A stretch of 64,000 bases of DNA from FEN-1297 sp021817845 (GTDB lineage: Bacteria; Bacteroidota; Ignavibacteria; Ignavibacteriales; Ignavibacteriaceae). Both the position numbers and the translations under genes were made by a program. The notes under the pieces were generated by a model that searched no databases, had not been told where the DNA came from, and was given only the letters and a program-made list of their open reading frames with translations. Below are positions 17,404 to 25,614 of the stretch, in pieces; the first letter of the stretch is position 1, and each line of letters begins with the position of its first letter. The DNA lies in the NCBI GenBank assembly GCA_021817845.1, contig JAKAFW010000014.1, positions 1-64,000 of the forward strand, in the 5' to 3' direction.

Positions 17404-19147
17404 TTGTTTTTAATGAATTAAGCAAAGCAAGATCATCATTAATTTTTTCCATCTTTGTGGTTATAAGTTGTTCGCTTAGACTTTTATTTTTCAGAGCAGC
17501 GGAAACAGCAGAATTTATGTAAGCAATAACCTGGTCAACTTTTCCATCCATTTCATACTTAAACTTTAATGAAGCTTCATCAATTGATGTGCGATAAAAT
17601 CCCATTATGCTTCCGGAGTTTAACCCGGATTTATCATTGATTTCGTTTTTCATCTTCTTTAATATCAAATTGATTAATAAGTTCCTTGGAATGAAATACG
17701 GAAGCAATTTATAGATATCTATTTCAAGGAATAACGGATCATCTTTTGTTTTATAAGAAAATTTAGAAACTGATTTAAAGACAAAAATATCCAGAAGCAA
17801 TGGTGAAGAAGTGTCGAAAAGATTAGCAGCTATTTCGGTAATTTTCTTTATTAAGTCATTTATTTTAGCTATCGATTTCTCTACGATATAAGAATATTTT
17901 CTTATTAGGTCGGATTCAATCTTATATCGCCATTCTTCAAAATCGAAAGAAAGCTTTGATGCAAAATAATTTCTTGCAAGAGTAACCAAGTCAGATCTCT
18001 TTATTGTTTTGTTTAATGATATCAAATAGTTGGAAAGATTTTTATAAAGAGTTTGCGAATACGAATTAGAGAATTCATTAACTTCAATCCAAAGCGTTGT
18101 TATCAATTCATTTATTTCTCCGTTAAAGTTATATATCGCCAATTTTTTTTCTCCGGATATCTTATCCATCTCGAAATTAAACTTCCTAATTTTGTCTTCA
18201 AAAATATCTACCGGTGTGCGCAGAGCGTTCTGTTCAAGTTCTATAGAAAAAGAAAGCTGCGAAATATATTTATCAAATTTCCTTTTTACGCTGCTTTGTA
18301 GAATAGAAAATTTTTCCGAGCGGATTGAGCTTTTAATTTCATTTTCTAAGGATAAAATTCCCGAAGTAGGAAGTTTTGATTTATCATTGCATAATCTTTC
18401 TTCCAGAGCAAGCTTTGCAGAAATTGGAAATACTTTGGGCTCAATATTATGGACTGCCTGTCCGGCAGGCAGGTTTGTAGATGACAAAATATTTTTTGTA
18501 TAATCAATTATTTCTTTCCCGGATTTTTTATCTGCCAAGTCTACTTTATTCATCACGAAATAGAACTTGTTTACATTAGAGCGAACTTCCTCAAAGAACT
18601 GAAACTCGGTTTGAGTGATTGGGGGATCGACGGAAAGCACGAAGATTGCGGCATCAATTTTAGGTATAAAACTCTTGGTGGATTTTGTGTTATGAAGGAA
18701 CAGAGAGCCAATGCCCGGCGTATCGATTAAAACTATTCCGTCTTTTAGAAATTCAGAAGGGGAAAGTATTTCTACAAGCTTTACCTTCTTTTCATTTTTA
18801 GGGTTACCGGATTCGGTTATGTAATTATGTAATTCATGGTGCAGAATAATAAGAACGCTTTCATCTTCAAATATTATTTTAACTTTTTGTTGTTCGCCGA
18901 ACTTAATCATCGTAATAATTGAAGTAAGAGGCAGCACCGCTGTTGGAAGAAGATCATTGCCGATTAAAGCATTTATTAATGTGCTTTTTCCTCTTTTGAA
19001 TTGACCTATTACTACCAGATAAAGATATTCGTTTTTTAATTTATCCGATTCCGATTTTAATTCTGATGCTATATCGCTAAGATTATAATTTTTTGAAAGC
19101 TGAATTAAGCAATCAAATTTATCTGAATATTGTTTTACAAGTTGCAT
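17393..19147 (-). CDS. Dynamin-like GTPase in fluoride operon 1
   Basis: The protein has about 584 residues with a dynamin-type G domain at the N-terminus: P-loop GQFKRGKS (about residues 48-55), a G2 threonine region TAVLPLTS, G3 DTPGIGS (about 142-148) and G4 NKVD (about 200). The rest is long and helical, with two hydrophobic stretches (about 425-445 and 458-475) that may be a membrane-insertion paddle, as in bacterial dynamin-like proteins that remodel or stabilise membranes. A TGCCTG palindrome (18453-18474) is inserted in frame and adds LPAGQAV soon after G4. I took ATG at 19147; a TTG two codons earlier is possible. Being in a fluoride-controlled unit, it may protect membranes (inference). 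Confidence 0.88.
   Translation of the reverse strand: MQLVKQYSDKFDCLIQLSKNYNLSDIASELKSESDKLKNEYLYLVVIGQFKRGKSTLINALIGNDLLPTAVLPLTSIITMIKFGEQQKVKIIFEDESVLIILHHELHNYITESGNPKNEKKVKLVEILSPSEFLKDGIVLIDTPGIGSLFLHNTKSTKSFIPKIDAAIFVLSVDPPITQTEFQFFEEVRSNVNKFYFVMNKVDLADKKSGKEIIDYTKNILSSTNLPAGQAVHNIEPKVFPISAKLALEERLCNDKSKLPTSGILSLENEIKSSIRSEKFSILQSSVKRKFDKYISQLSFSIELEQNALRTPVDIFEDKIRKFNFEMDKISGEKKLAIYNFNGEINELITTLWIEVNEFSNSYSQTLYKNLSNYLISLNKTIKRSDLVTLARNYFASKLSFDFEEWRYKIESDLIRKYSYIVEKSIAKINDLIKKITEIAANLFDTSSPLLLDIFVFKSVSKFSYKTKDDPLFLEIDIYKLLPYFIPRNLLINLILKKMKNEINDKSGLNSGSIMGFYRTSIDEASLKFKYEMDGKVDQVIAYINSAVSAALKNKSLSEQLITTKMEKINDDLALLNSLKTNEN
18453..18474 (-). repeat. In-frame TGCCTG palindrome in the dynamin-like gene
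   Basis: ACTGCCTGTCCGGCAGGCAGGT, a near-perfect palindrome, encodes L-P-A-G-Q-A between N and V. The reading frame is kept. It sits between the G4 motif and the next conserved part of the G domain, where a surface loop is expected. Confidence 0.85.
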
Positions 19148-19165
19148 ATTCAATTCATAAATAAA

Positions 19166-19537
19166 TTATAACGTAATTTTATTATTCGTTAAAGGATTTA
19201 ATATTCCCAAATCAATTTTAAGAAAACTTTTTATTTTTTCAATTGAGTCTTTCCCATCATCAATTTCCAGAATACTTTTTACCGCTTCGGAAACTACAAA
19301 CGGGTCGTGCTGGGTTTTTATAATTTCAAATAAATCAGGAAGCGCATTTTTTGATTTTAATTCTCCTAAAATTTTAATAGCTCTAACAACTGTTGTTGGT
19401 TCCGGGTGTGTTAAAGCCCGTATAAGTTTTTTCTCAAAAGGCTCTTGATTAAGCAAAAATTGGGAATTTCCACAGTAAGGGCAAATCTCCAAATCCTTAT
19501 TTATCTCGCTCCAGCAATTTGAACAGTAATAAATCAT
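19166..19537 (-). CDS. Zinc-ribbon plus HEAT-repeat protein
   Basis: The 123-aa protein begins with a zinc ribbon (YYCSNCWSEINKDLEICPYCGNSQ, two CxxC pairs). It continues with about two HEAT-like helical repeats (ALTHPEPTTVVRAIKILGELKSKNALPDLFEII...). Such proteins usually bind other proteins. It is the third gene of the fluoride-controlled unit, 18 bases after the CxxC/CxxH gene and about 20 bases before the dynamin-like gene. It may serve as an adaptor for one of these neighbours. No family name is certain. Confidence 0.8.
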   Translation of the reverse strand: MIYYCSNCWSEINKDLEICPYCGNSQFLLNQEPFEKKLIRALTHPEPTTVVRAIKILGELKSKNALPDLFEIIKTQHDPFVVSEAVKSILEIDDGKDSIEKIKSFLKIDLGILNPLTNNKITL

Positions 19538-19557
19538 ATGGTGATAATTAAAATTTG

Positions 19558-20214
19558 TTAAAACATACCCCTAATAAATTTTATTACCTTCTTCAATGGA
19601 GCAGCATCTTCATCTGATATTATTCCATTGTTAAAAAGGTAAGCGTGTTTTATAGTTAATTCATCAAGATGTCCGATTAAATCTTTAATCTTTTCTATGT
19701 GAAATTTAATAACCATTTCCTTAAGTGCTGCATCATCTAATTTATTTAAAACCATTAGAAGATGGGGAACGCAAAGCCCAGCAGATTTATTAAACTCTGA
19801 AGTAAATTCATCTTCTCCGTAGAAGTGATAAAATAATTCTACAGTATTTTGATCCTCTTGTGAAGCGACAATACAAACCGGACAGTTAGCTATATTGTTA
19901 AATTGGTCTAAGTTGCTGTGGTATAAGTCGTTTAACAATTCAAGTAAAATTCCTTTATAAATGACAGCGTTCCCGAAAGTATCGCCAATATTAAATAGCA
20001 TTTGAGAATGAGCTTGGCAAAAGCCGAGGGAGTCCCGAAGCTTTCTTATTGCTTGAGAACCGGTTACACTTTCATGAAGAATATTCTCAATGTATTTATG
20101 AGCTGCAGTATCTGTTCTTCTGCAAATTGGACATCCATCAAGTTTGAAAGCATTAATCATTTCAGTGCAGTCCAAAAATTTATTCGACTTTTGTCTATTT
20201 TTAGTAATAAACAT
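19558..20214 (-). CDS. Double CxxC...CxxH protein (DUF6062-like), copy A
   Basis: The 218-aa soluble protein contains the same metal-binding pattern twice: CPIC near residue 32 with FCQAH about 35 residues later, and CPVC near residue 112 with LCVPH about 35 residues later. This fits the DUF6062 family as I remember it; the function is unknown. A paralogue with the same double pattern is the first gene of fluoride unit 6 (37285). The gene follows the metallophosphoesterase by 4 bases. Two copies in two riboswitch-headed units point to a role in fluoride stress, perhaps through a metal-dependent target (inference). Confidence 0.82.
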   Translation of the reverse strand: MFITKNRQKSNKFLDCTEMINAFKLDGCPICRRTDTAAHKYIENILHESVTGSQAIRKLRDSLGFCQAHSQMLFNIGDTFGNAVIYKGILLELLNDLYHSNLDQFNNIANCPVCIVASQEDQNTVELFYHFYGEDEFTSEFNKSAGLCVPHLLMVLNKLDDAALKEMVIKFHIEKIKDLIGHLDELTIKHAYLFNNGIISDEDAAPLKKVIKFIRGMF

Positions 20215-20218
20215 AAAT

Positions 20219-20902
20219 TTACTTTTTTAATAAAATATTTTTTAATCCATCTTTTATGGCCTGGGGGAGAGGGCTTCTCATTAAATCAGCAATTGTTTTT
20301 TCAACATCATATTCAATTCTTTTAAGATGAATTTCGTCATCTTCATAAACAGCATAGCAGGCCTGCCCGCCGTCGCGCGCGAGACCAACACTGCCTGGAT
20401 TGACAATCATTTCATAATCCATTGTTTTCTTATATTGAACGTGAGTATGACCAACAAGAATATAGTCGGCAATAATACCTTCAAGCTCTCTGGTAATTTC
20501 GTCTTGATTTAGATATTTAAACATATCGCCTTGAGGGGAAGCATGAGCTAAATAAAAAGAGGTTATGTCATCTTCAATCTTGTCAAGGGTGGGCATGCTT
20601 CTTAAAAAATGAATATCATTCTCATCGAGCAACGTTTTGTGCCATGCTCTTGTTGCAATTGAATATTTGCGAAAGGAGCCCATGCAGTTACAATCAACAC
20701 CGTAACCAAGAGCATTATCGTGATTGCCGCGGACAAAATAATCGGCATTTTCTTTTATGAATTTTACACATTCTTTAGGATGTGGACCATAATCTACAAC
20801 ATCGCCTAGAAAAATAAGTTTATCGTAATCGCCGTCTTTATCCAGAACAGCGTTTAATGCGGGTAAGTTTGCGTGAATATCTGAGACAATTAGTGCTTTC
20901 AT
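20219..20902 (-). CDS. Metallophosphoesterase (YfcE-like), first gene of fluoride operon 1
   Basis: The 227-aa protein is a calcineurin-like phosphoesterase. Its metal-site motifs are SDIHAN (residues 7-12), GDVVDYGP, GNHDNA, an AHASP segment and GHTHVQ, followed by NPGSVGLARDG. The substrate (phosphodiester, nucleotide or protein phosphate) is not predictable. I set the start at the ATG at 20902, preceded by GGAAGGAA; the longer open frame to 21049 runs through the riboswitch and terminator and cannot be coding. It is controlled by the fluoride riboswitch and intrinsic terminator just upstream. Fluoride is a known inhibitor of many two-metal phosphatases, so induction would fit compensation (inference). 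Confidence 0.92.
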   Translation of the reverse strand: MKALIVSDIHANLPALNAVLDKDGDYDKLIFLGDVVDYGPHPKECVKFIKENADYFVRGNHDNALGYGVDCNCMGSFRKYSIATRAWHKTLLDENDIHFLRSMPTLDKIEDDITSFYLAHASPQGDMFKYLNQDEITRELEGIIADYILVGHTHVQYKKTMDYEMIVNPGSVGLARDGGQACYAVYEDDEIHLKRIEYDVEKTIADLMRSPLPQAIKDGLKNILLKK

Positions 20903-20951
20903 GCTGTATCTATTCCTTCCGGAAAGCCTACTTACGTGTAGGCAGGAGTAT

Positions 20952-20998
20952 AAAAAAACTCCTACTTGATTAATCAAAAAATTAATTAAGTAGGAGTT
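20952..20998 (-). terminator. Fluoride-riboswitch-controlled terminator (operon 1)
   Basis: On the minus strand AACTCCTACTT (20988-20998) pairs with AAGTAGGAGTT (20957-20967), followed by seven T residues. The 5' strand of this stem contains the ACTCC that the aptamer needs for its pseudoknot. Aptamer folding with fluoride would therefore exclude the terminator and switch the operon on. Confidence 0.93.
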
Positions 20999-21044
20999 AT
21001 TAATTCCTTCAAAGAAGGGAATAATAAGCGAACTCCATCGCTGC
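20990..21044 (-). promoter_or_regulatory. Fluoride riboswitch 1 (metallophosphoesterase/dynamin operon)
   Basis: The minus strand reads AGCGATGGAGTTCGCT, then a P3 hairpin ATTCCCTTC/GAAGGAAT, then TAATAACTCCTAC. This is the crcB/fluoride aptamer: P1 AGCG/CGCT, invariant GAUG, and pseudoknot GGAGTT with AACTCC. It overlaps the terminator at 20952-20998, giving a standard transcriptional on-switch. Confidence 0.96.
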
Positions 21045-21046
21045 CA

Positions 21047-21054
21047 CAAATATA
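21047..21054 (-). promoter_or_regulatory. Bacteroidota-type -7 box of riboswitch 1
   Basis: TATATTTG matches the TAnnTTTG -7 element of the Bacteroidota housekeeping sigma factor and ends two bases before the aptamer. Transcription would begin almost at the first base of P1. A TTG-containing weak -33 candidate lies about 20 bases upstream. Confidence 0.65.
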
Positions 21055-21139
21055 AAATTCATATACTCGATAAACAAGTTTTTAGAGCGGCATTTGATTT
21101 AACCAACACGTACAAATGCAAAATTGGCAGCTATAAAAA

Positions 21140-22393
21140 TCATACCCCTTTCTCTTCCCATATTTTTGCAATTGTAACAATTACCTTTACAGCCATTTCC
21201 ATATCCTGAACAGAAACCCATTCAAGTTTTGAGTGGTAACTATGTTCGCCGGCGAAAATATTAGGAGTAGGGAGGCCCATAAATGATAATTTAGAACCGT
21301 CAGTACCACCTCTAATCGCGTGCGTAATAGGCTGGATGCCTAATCTCTTCATAGCTTCAATGCCAATGTTAACCACTTGAGGATGCATATCGAGAACTTC
21401 CTTCATGTTCCGATACTGTTCAGTAACTTCAAATTCGAAATGTGCATCCGGATATTTAATAATAGTTTTATTTGCAAATTCTTTAAGAAATTCTTCATAG
21501 AATTTTAATTTGGCAGTTTCAAAATCCCTAATGATAAATTTGAGAGTTGAAAGTTCCTCGTTACCGTTAAAACCGGTACAATGGAAAAATCCCTCTTTAT
21601 CCTCGGTCGTTTCAGGAGATAGCCTGTATTTGGGTAACATTTCAATAAAAGATGCCGCAACTTTTACGGAATTTATCATTTTATTTTTAGCATAACCAGG
21701 GTGTATGTTTTTACCGTGAAATTTTAGTACAACAGCATCGGCGCTAAAAGTTTCAGATTCTACTTCACCGCGGCTTTCGCCGTCTACAGTATAAGCGTAT
21801 TTTGCTCCGAGTTTTTTAAGATCAATTTTCTCGGTTCCTCTGCCGACTTCCTCGTCTGGAGTAAAACATATTTTTATTGTTCCATGTTTAATTTGAGGGT
21901 GAGTTATAAAATAATTAGCTGCATCAATTATTTCAGCTACGCCGGATTTATTATCCGCACCAAGTAAGGTAGTACCGTCAGTTGTAATTATATCATGCCC
22001 AATCATATTAGCCAGGTCAGGGTTATTTTCAGTTCTTATTATCTGATCCGGATCGTTTGGTAATTTTATATCTCCGCCCTGATAACCTTTGTGAATAATG
22101 GGATGAACATTTGCGCCGGTTACAGCAGGCGCAGTATCAATATGTGCAATAAAAGCGATTGCTGGAATATCTTTATCGGAGTTAGAAGGAATAGTAGCCA
22201 TTACATAACCCCATTCATCCATATTAGCATCTTCAAGTCCCATATTTTTCAATTCATCAGCTAAATCTTTAGCTAATAATTTCTGTTTTCCCGTGCTTGG
22301 GAAGGTAGTAGAGTCCTCGTCAGATTGAGTATCGTATTTTACATACCGAAGAAATTTTTCCACACAAGTGAATTTATAATTGTTGTCAAACAT
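21140..22393 (-). CDS. pepT: Peptidase T (tripeptide aminopeptidase)
   Basis: The 417-aa M20-family metallopeptidase shows the dizinc-site motifs AFIAHIDTAPA (His, Asp), LLGADNKSGVAEI (bridging Asp), CFTPDEEVGRG (catalytic Glu and ligand Glu), YTVDGESRGEVE and the C-terminal FAGEHSYHSKLEW histidine. These are specific for PepT, which removes the N-terminal residue of tripeptides in the cytoplasm. ATG at 22393 has GAAGG eight bases upstream, so I prefer it to the TTG five codons earlier. It follows cfa by 64 bases on the same strand and may be co-transcribed with it under fluoride riboswitch 2. Confidence 0.94.
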   Translation of the reverse strand: MFDNNYKFTCVEKFLRYVKYDTQSDEDSTTFPSTGKQKLLAKDLADELKNMGLEDANMDEWGYVMATIPSNSDKDIPAIAFIAHIDTAPAVTGANVHPIIHKGYQGGDIKLPNDPDQIIRTENNPDLANMIGHDIITTDGTTLLGADNKSGVAEIIDAANYFITHPQIKHGTIKICFTPDEEVGRGTEKIDLKKLGAKYAYTVDGESRGEVESETFSADAVVLKFHGKNIHPGYAKNKMINSVKVAASFIEMLPKYRLSPETTEDKEGFFHCTGFNGNEELSTLKFIIRDFETAKLKFYEEFLKEFANKTIIKYPDAHFEFEVTEQYRNMKEVLDMHPQVVNIGIEAMKRLGIQPITHAIRGGTDGSKLSFMGLPTPNIFAGEHSYHSKLEWVSVQDMEMAVKVIVTIAKIWEEKGV

Positions 22394-22457
22394 ATTGATA
22401 GCCTTCAATATTTATTTAGTAAATAAATTGATTATTGCAAAACAAATAACAAGAAAA

Positions 22458-23579
22458 TTATCTTATCAATTTGTATCCTCCTAGAATTCCATTTTTAGAG
22501 AGAACAATTTGCCACAGTTGATTCTTCCTCGCTCTAAAAGACCCGGCGCTCGATAATAAAAAATATTTCCACATTTTAAAAAATCTTTCATCATAATTTT
22601 TCTGTATAGAACTCCAACTGTTTATAAAGTTTTCATACCAGGACATTAACGTTTTATCGTAATCGTCGCCGAAGTTATGTAAATCTTCTATTATAAATAA
22701 ACCTTCAATTGCTTTGCCAAGATGGGCAATTGAAGGCAGCATTCCGTTTGGAAAAATATATTTATGAGTCCAAGCATCAGTGCTTTTGACAGAGTGATCT
22801 GCGCCTATTGTGTGAAGTAAAAAAATTCCGTCATTATTTAAACATCTATTAGCTACTTTAAAATATTCACCGTAATTTTTATAACCGACATGCTCAATCA
22901 TTCCAACTGAAACAATCCTATCAAATTGTTGATTCACTTCTCTGTAATCTTGCAATCTAAATTCAACAGGCAAACCCTTGCATGATTCTTTTCCGAGGGT
23001 TACCTGTTCTTTTGATACCGTTAAACCGACAACTTCAACATTATATTTTTCGGCGGCATATTTTCCAAAAGCACCCCAGCCGCAGCCAATGTCCAGTATT
23101 TTCATCCCCGGTTGAAGATACAGTTTTTTACAAATCAACTCTAATTTATTTTCTTGAGCTTCATCTAAAGTATTTGCACCTTTCCAATAAGCGCAACTAT
23201 AATTCATACGTTTGTCGAGCATTTTTGTAAATAATTCGTTTCCCATATCATAATGTCTTTTACCGATAATAAATGCTCTTCTCCTTGCCTGCATATTTAT
23301 CAGCCAGAAGCCCGAAAGCTGCAATGCAATTTTGAAATTCCGTTTTACTTTATTATCAAGGTTGGCGCGTAATATTTTGAATATCATTTCGTCGAGTTGT
23401 TCTACCGTCCACCAATTATCCATGAACGATTCGCCAAGGCCTAATTCCACTTCGGAAATTACGCGTTTGTAAAATCTTTTATCAAGCACTTGGATATCAT
23501 AAGAATTACTGCCGCTAACTTTAATTCCGGCTAATTCCAATAATTCTTCTACCAATTTTTTATATTTATTATTTTCCAT
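22458..23579 (-). CDS. cfa: Cyclopropane-fatty-acyl-phospholipid synthase
   Basis: The 373-aa protein has the CFAS layout: an N-terminal lipid-binding domain (about 1-95), the MNYSCAYW segment, the SAM-binding motif MKILDIGCGWGAFGKYAAEKY (about residue 155), and the catalytic-site segments VSVGMIEHVG and HTIGAD. It methylenates unsaturated fatty acids in membrane phospholipids. This makes the membrane less permeable to acid and ions. The ATG is preceded by AGAGGAA. The leader contains fluoride riboswitch 2, so I infer induction by fluoride. Strengthening the membrane against HF or against ion leak is a sensible but untested reason. Confidence 0.94.
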   Translation of the reverse strand: MENNKYKKLVEELLELAGIKVSGSNSYDIQVLDKRFYKRVISEVELGLGESFMDNWWTVEQLDEMIFKILRANLDNKVKRNFKIALQLSGFWLINMQARRRAFIIGKRHYDMGNELFTKMLDKRMNYSCAYWKGANTLDEAQENKLELICKKLYLQPGMKILDIGCGWGAFGKYAAEKYNVEVVGLTVSKEQVTLGKESCKGLPVEFRLQDYREVNQQFDRIVSVGMIEHVGYKNYGEYFKVANRCLNNDGIFLLHTIGADHSVKSTDAWTHKYIFPNGMLPSIAHLGKAIEGLFIIEDLHNFGDDYDKTLMSWYENFINSWSSIQKNYDERFFKMWKYFLLSSAGSFRARKNQLWQIVLSKNGILGGYKLIR

Positions 23580-23648
23580 AGCAATGTGTTCCTCTATAAA
23601 GGTTGAATTAATAGACTTCTACCTGTGTTTAAAATAATTTTAATTAAA

Positions 23649-23702
23649 GTAGGGGTTATCAATTCCTAAGAGAAAGGAATAAAAGCGAACTCCATCGCTA
23701 AA
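23649..23702 (-). promoter_or_regulatory. Fluoride riboswitch 2 (cfa)
   Basis: The minus strand reads AGCGATGGAGTTCGCT, then a P3 hairpin ATTCC...GGAAT, then TGATAACCCCTAC. P1, GAUG and P3 fit the crcB motif. The pseudoknot GGAGTT with AACCCC has one A-C mismatch, at the position that is also weak in riboswitch 4. No strong terminator follows; control may act through the CTAC/GTAG pairing further down or on translation. Confidence 0.88.
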
Positions 23703-23709
23703 TCTATTT

Positions 23710-25614
23710 CTATATGAAGAAGAAAACTAAGATAAATATTATGAAGATATACAAAATATAAAGCGATATTCTCCCGTTCATTATTATTCTGCCAACCATG
23801 CCGCTTATTTTATCGACTGTGTTCCCGATGAATTCATATAAATATTCCGCAACATCTTTATTTTGAACTTCGGCTATATAGCCTTCTTTTTTTTCTTTCA
23901 TCAGAAAGACGCTTCTTAAAATATATTCGAGTGTAAAAGAATATGCCGGCACGGTATAGTATTCATCTTCACTTAGAGGAAGCGCACCGTTCCAGGCATC
24001 TACTTTTCTGATTTTCTTTTTACCGAAGATATAAAACAAAACAGGAATAATTAATAAAGTCAAAACTACCAGTGTAAGAATTGTAGGTGAAATTACGCCG
24101 AAGATTGGTTTAGCAGAAACAATCAGTAAAGGATCGGGAACAGACAATAGTCCGCTTAAGAATTTTCCATAGCCGAGAAGCTGAATTAAGTACGGAGAAA
24201 AAATTCCGCCTAAGAACAATAAAAGAATGAGAAATATTTCCGAAATTTTCATTGTGCTTGACGGGAATTTATGCGCCTTTTCTCCATGATCGGGACCAAG
24301 CGCGGTATAACCTATAAGTTTTATCATTGCGAATGTAGCGAGACCGATTGCTAATGCAACCATAATACCGGCGAAAGCTGCGATAATTCTATCAACATTA
24401 TTTAAAAATTTATAGGATTGGAAGAGTGCTTCAAGAATCATCCATTCGCCGACAAAGCCAATAGTAGGCGGAAAAGCGCTGAATGATAATCCTGAAGTTA
24501 ATATTCCCAATGCAGGAAGCTTGCCTACGTTCCGCCAAATGCCGCGCACTAAATCGATATCTTCTTTTTGCAATGCTTCTTTTGCGTGCCCGACCGAAAT
24601 GAATAAAAGTGTCTTTGCAATCGTATGAGAAAATGCAATGAACAAGGCTGCAAGGAACGCAAAGTCGGCAAGTGTTTCTACTCCTTTGTTTGTCGAATAA
24701 AATGCCGCGATAGCGCTCAAGCCCAGTGCAGTAAGAATCATTCCGTTATTTTCAACAGTAGAATAAGCCGGGAGTTTTTTTACACTTCTTTCGGCAGATG
24801 AAAACATTGCACCCCAGAAAGCCGAAACGGCTCCCAACACAAGAACCATTATTCCCCACCACTTTGTGTAGCTTGAAAGCGAAAGGACTCTTACTAAACC
24901 ATAAACACCCATTAAAGTTAAAGGAGCGCTTAGCAATGCTGCTGTGTGAGAAGGCGCTTTAGAATAGGCGCCAATAATCCAAGTATGGAATGGGAAAATA
25001 TCCATCTTAATTATGAAACCAAGCGTGGTTAAAACAAGGAACAATGCGCTTGAACCTGCCTGTCCGGCAGGCAGGTGAGCTGCATTTATTAATGAAAAAG
25101 AATTGTTTGCAAAATAAAGAGCGGCAAATCCAAGAAGTAAAAACATTGTGGAAGCTTCGCCGAATGCAAGAAACTGAAATGCGTTTATCATCGAGCCGCG
25201 CCTTTCAAGAATCTGGAAAGTGAGGGCGATAGTCATAATTTCCCAGCCGATCAAAAATAAAATTGAATCGGCGGCAGACATTACCAGCACCATTCCGAAC
25301 AAAGTGAGATTAAAGAACGCTCCCATCTTCTTGCTAAAGAGCCTACCGAAATCTATTGAGTAAAATGCTAATGCCGCAAAAGAAATTGATGAAACAATGA
25401 AAAATAAGCTTGTAGTTCGATCTACATTTAACCCGATGGAAATATTAGGGATCAGAAAATAAACGGGGGAGACTTGCGGATTATTTAGAGAAGAAACACC
25501 GGCAATAAATACATATATAGAGCCGATGAATGCAGCAAAGTAACTCAGTCGCCTTGAAAAAGTTAAGATGAATCCTAAGACGAAAAAACCTAACGCAATA
25601 TATAAGTAATTCAT
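23710..25614 (-). CDS. HyfB-like ion-translocating membrane subunit
   Basis: The 634-aa protein is a NuoL/NuoN/MrpA-type antiporter-like subunit with about 14 to 16 membrane segments. The residues of the ion path are kept: Glu in LIGWEIMTIA (about 125), Lys in GFIIKMDIFPFHTW (about 203) and Lys in SHTIAKTLLF. It corresponds to HyfB/HycC of hydrogenase-4 and formate hydrogenlyase complexes. A TGCCTG palindrome (25054-25076) adds LPAGQAG at residues 181-187, between two membrane helices. It is the last gene of the fluoride-controlled Hyf/Ehr-like unit and overlaps the HyfI-like gene by 4 bases. Confidence 0.9.
   Translation of the reverse strand: MNYLYIALGFFVLGFILTFSRRLSYFAAFIGSIYVFIAGVSSLNNPQVSPVYFLIPNISIGLNVDRTTSLFFIVSSISFAALAFYSIDFGRLFSKKMGAFFNLTLFGMVLVMSAADSILFLIGWEIMTIALTFQILERRGSMINAFQFLAFGEASTMFLLLGFAALYFANNSFSLINAAHLPAGQAGSSALFLVLTTLGFIIKMDIFPFHTWIIGAYSKAPSHTAALLSAPLTLMGVYGLVRVLSLSSYTKWWGIMVLVLGAVSAFWGAMFSSAERSVKKLPAYSTVENNGMILTALGLSAIAAFYSTNKGVETLADFAFLAALFIAFSHTIAKTLLFISVGHAKEALQKEDIDLVRGIWRNVGKLPALGILTSGLSFSAFPPTIGFVGEWMILEALFQSYKFLNNVDRIIAAFAGIMVALAIGLATFAMIKLIGYTALGPDHGEKAHKFPSSTMKISEIFLILLLFLGGIFSPYLIQLLGYGKFLSGLLSVPDPLLIVSAKPIFGVISPTILTLVVLTLLIIPVLFYIFGKKKIRKVDAWNGALPLSEDEYYTVPAYSFTLEYILRSVFLMKEKKEGYIAEVQNKDVAEYLYEFIGNTVDKISGMVGRIIMNGRISLYILYIFIIFILVFFFI
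25054..25076 (-). repeat. In-frame TGCCTG palindrome in the HyfB-like gene
   Basis: ACCTGCCTGTCCGGCAGGCAGGT encodes L-P-A-G-Q-A-G at residues 181-187, in a loop between two predicted helices. The frame continues normally on both sides. Confidence 0.88.

Noticed and set aside
20346..20380. GC-rich GGCCTGCCCGCCGTCGCGCG stretch in the metallophosphoesterase as another palindrome insertion
   Set aside because: The encoded GLARDGGQACYAV matches the normal conserved segment of the family (G-x-x-R-D-G), so nothing is inserted.
20903..21049. N-terminal extension of the metallophosphoesterase frame
   Set aside because: This part reads through the fluoride aptamer and its terminator. The ATG at 20902 has a good ribosome binding site and starts exactly at the conserved first strand of the family.
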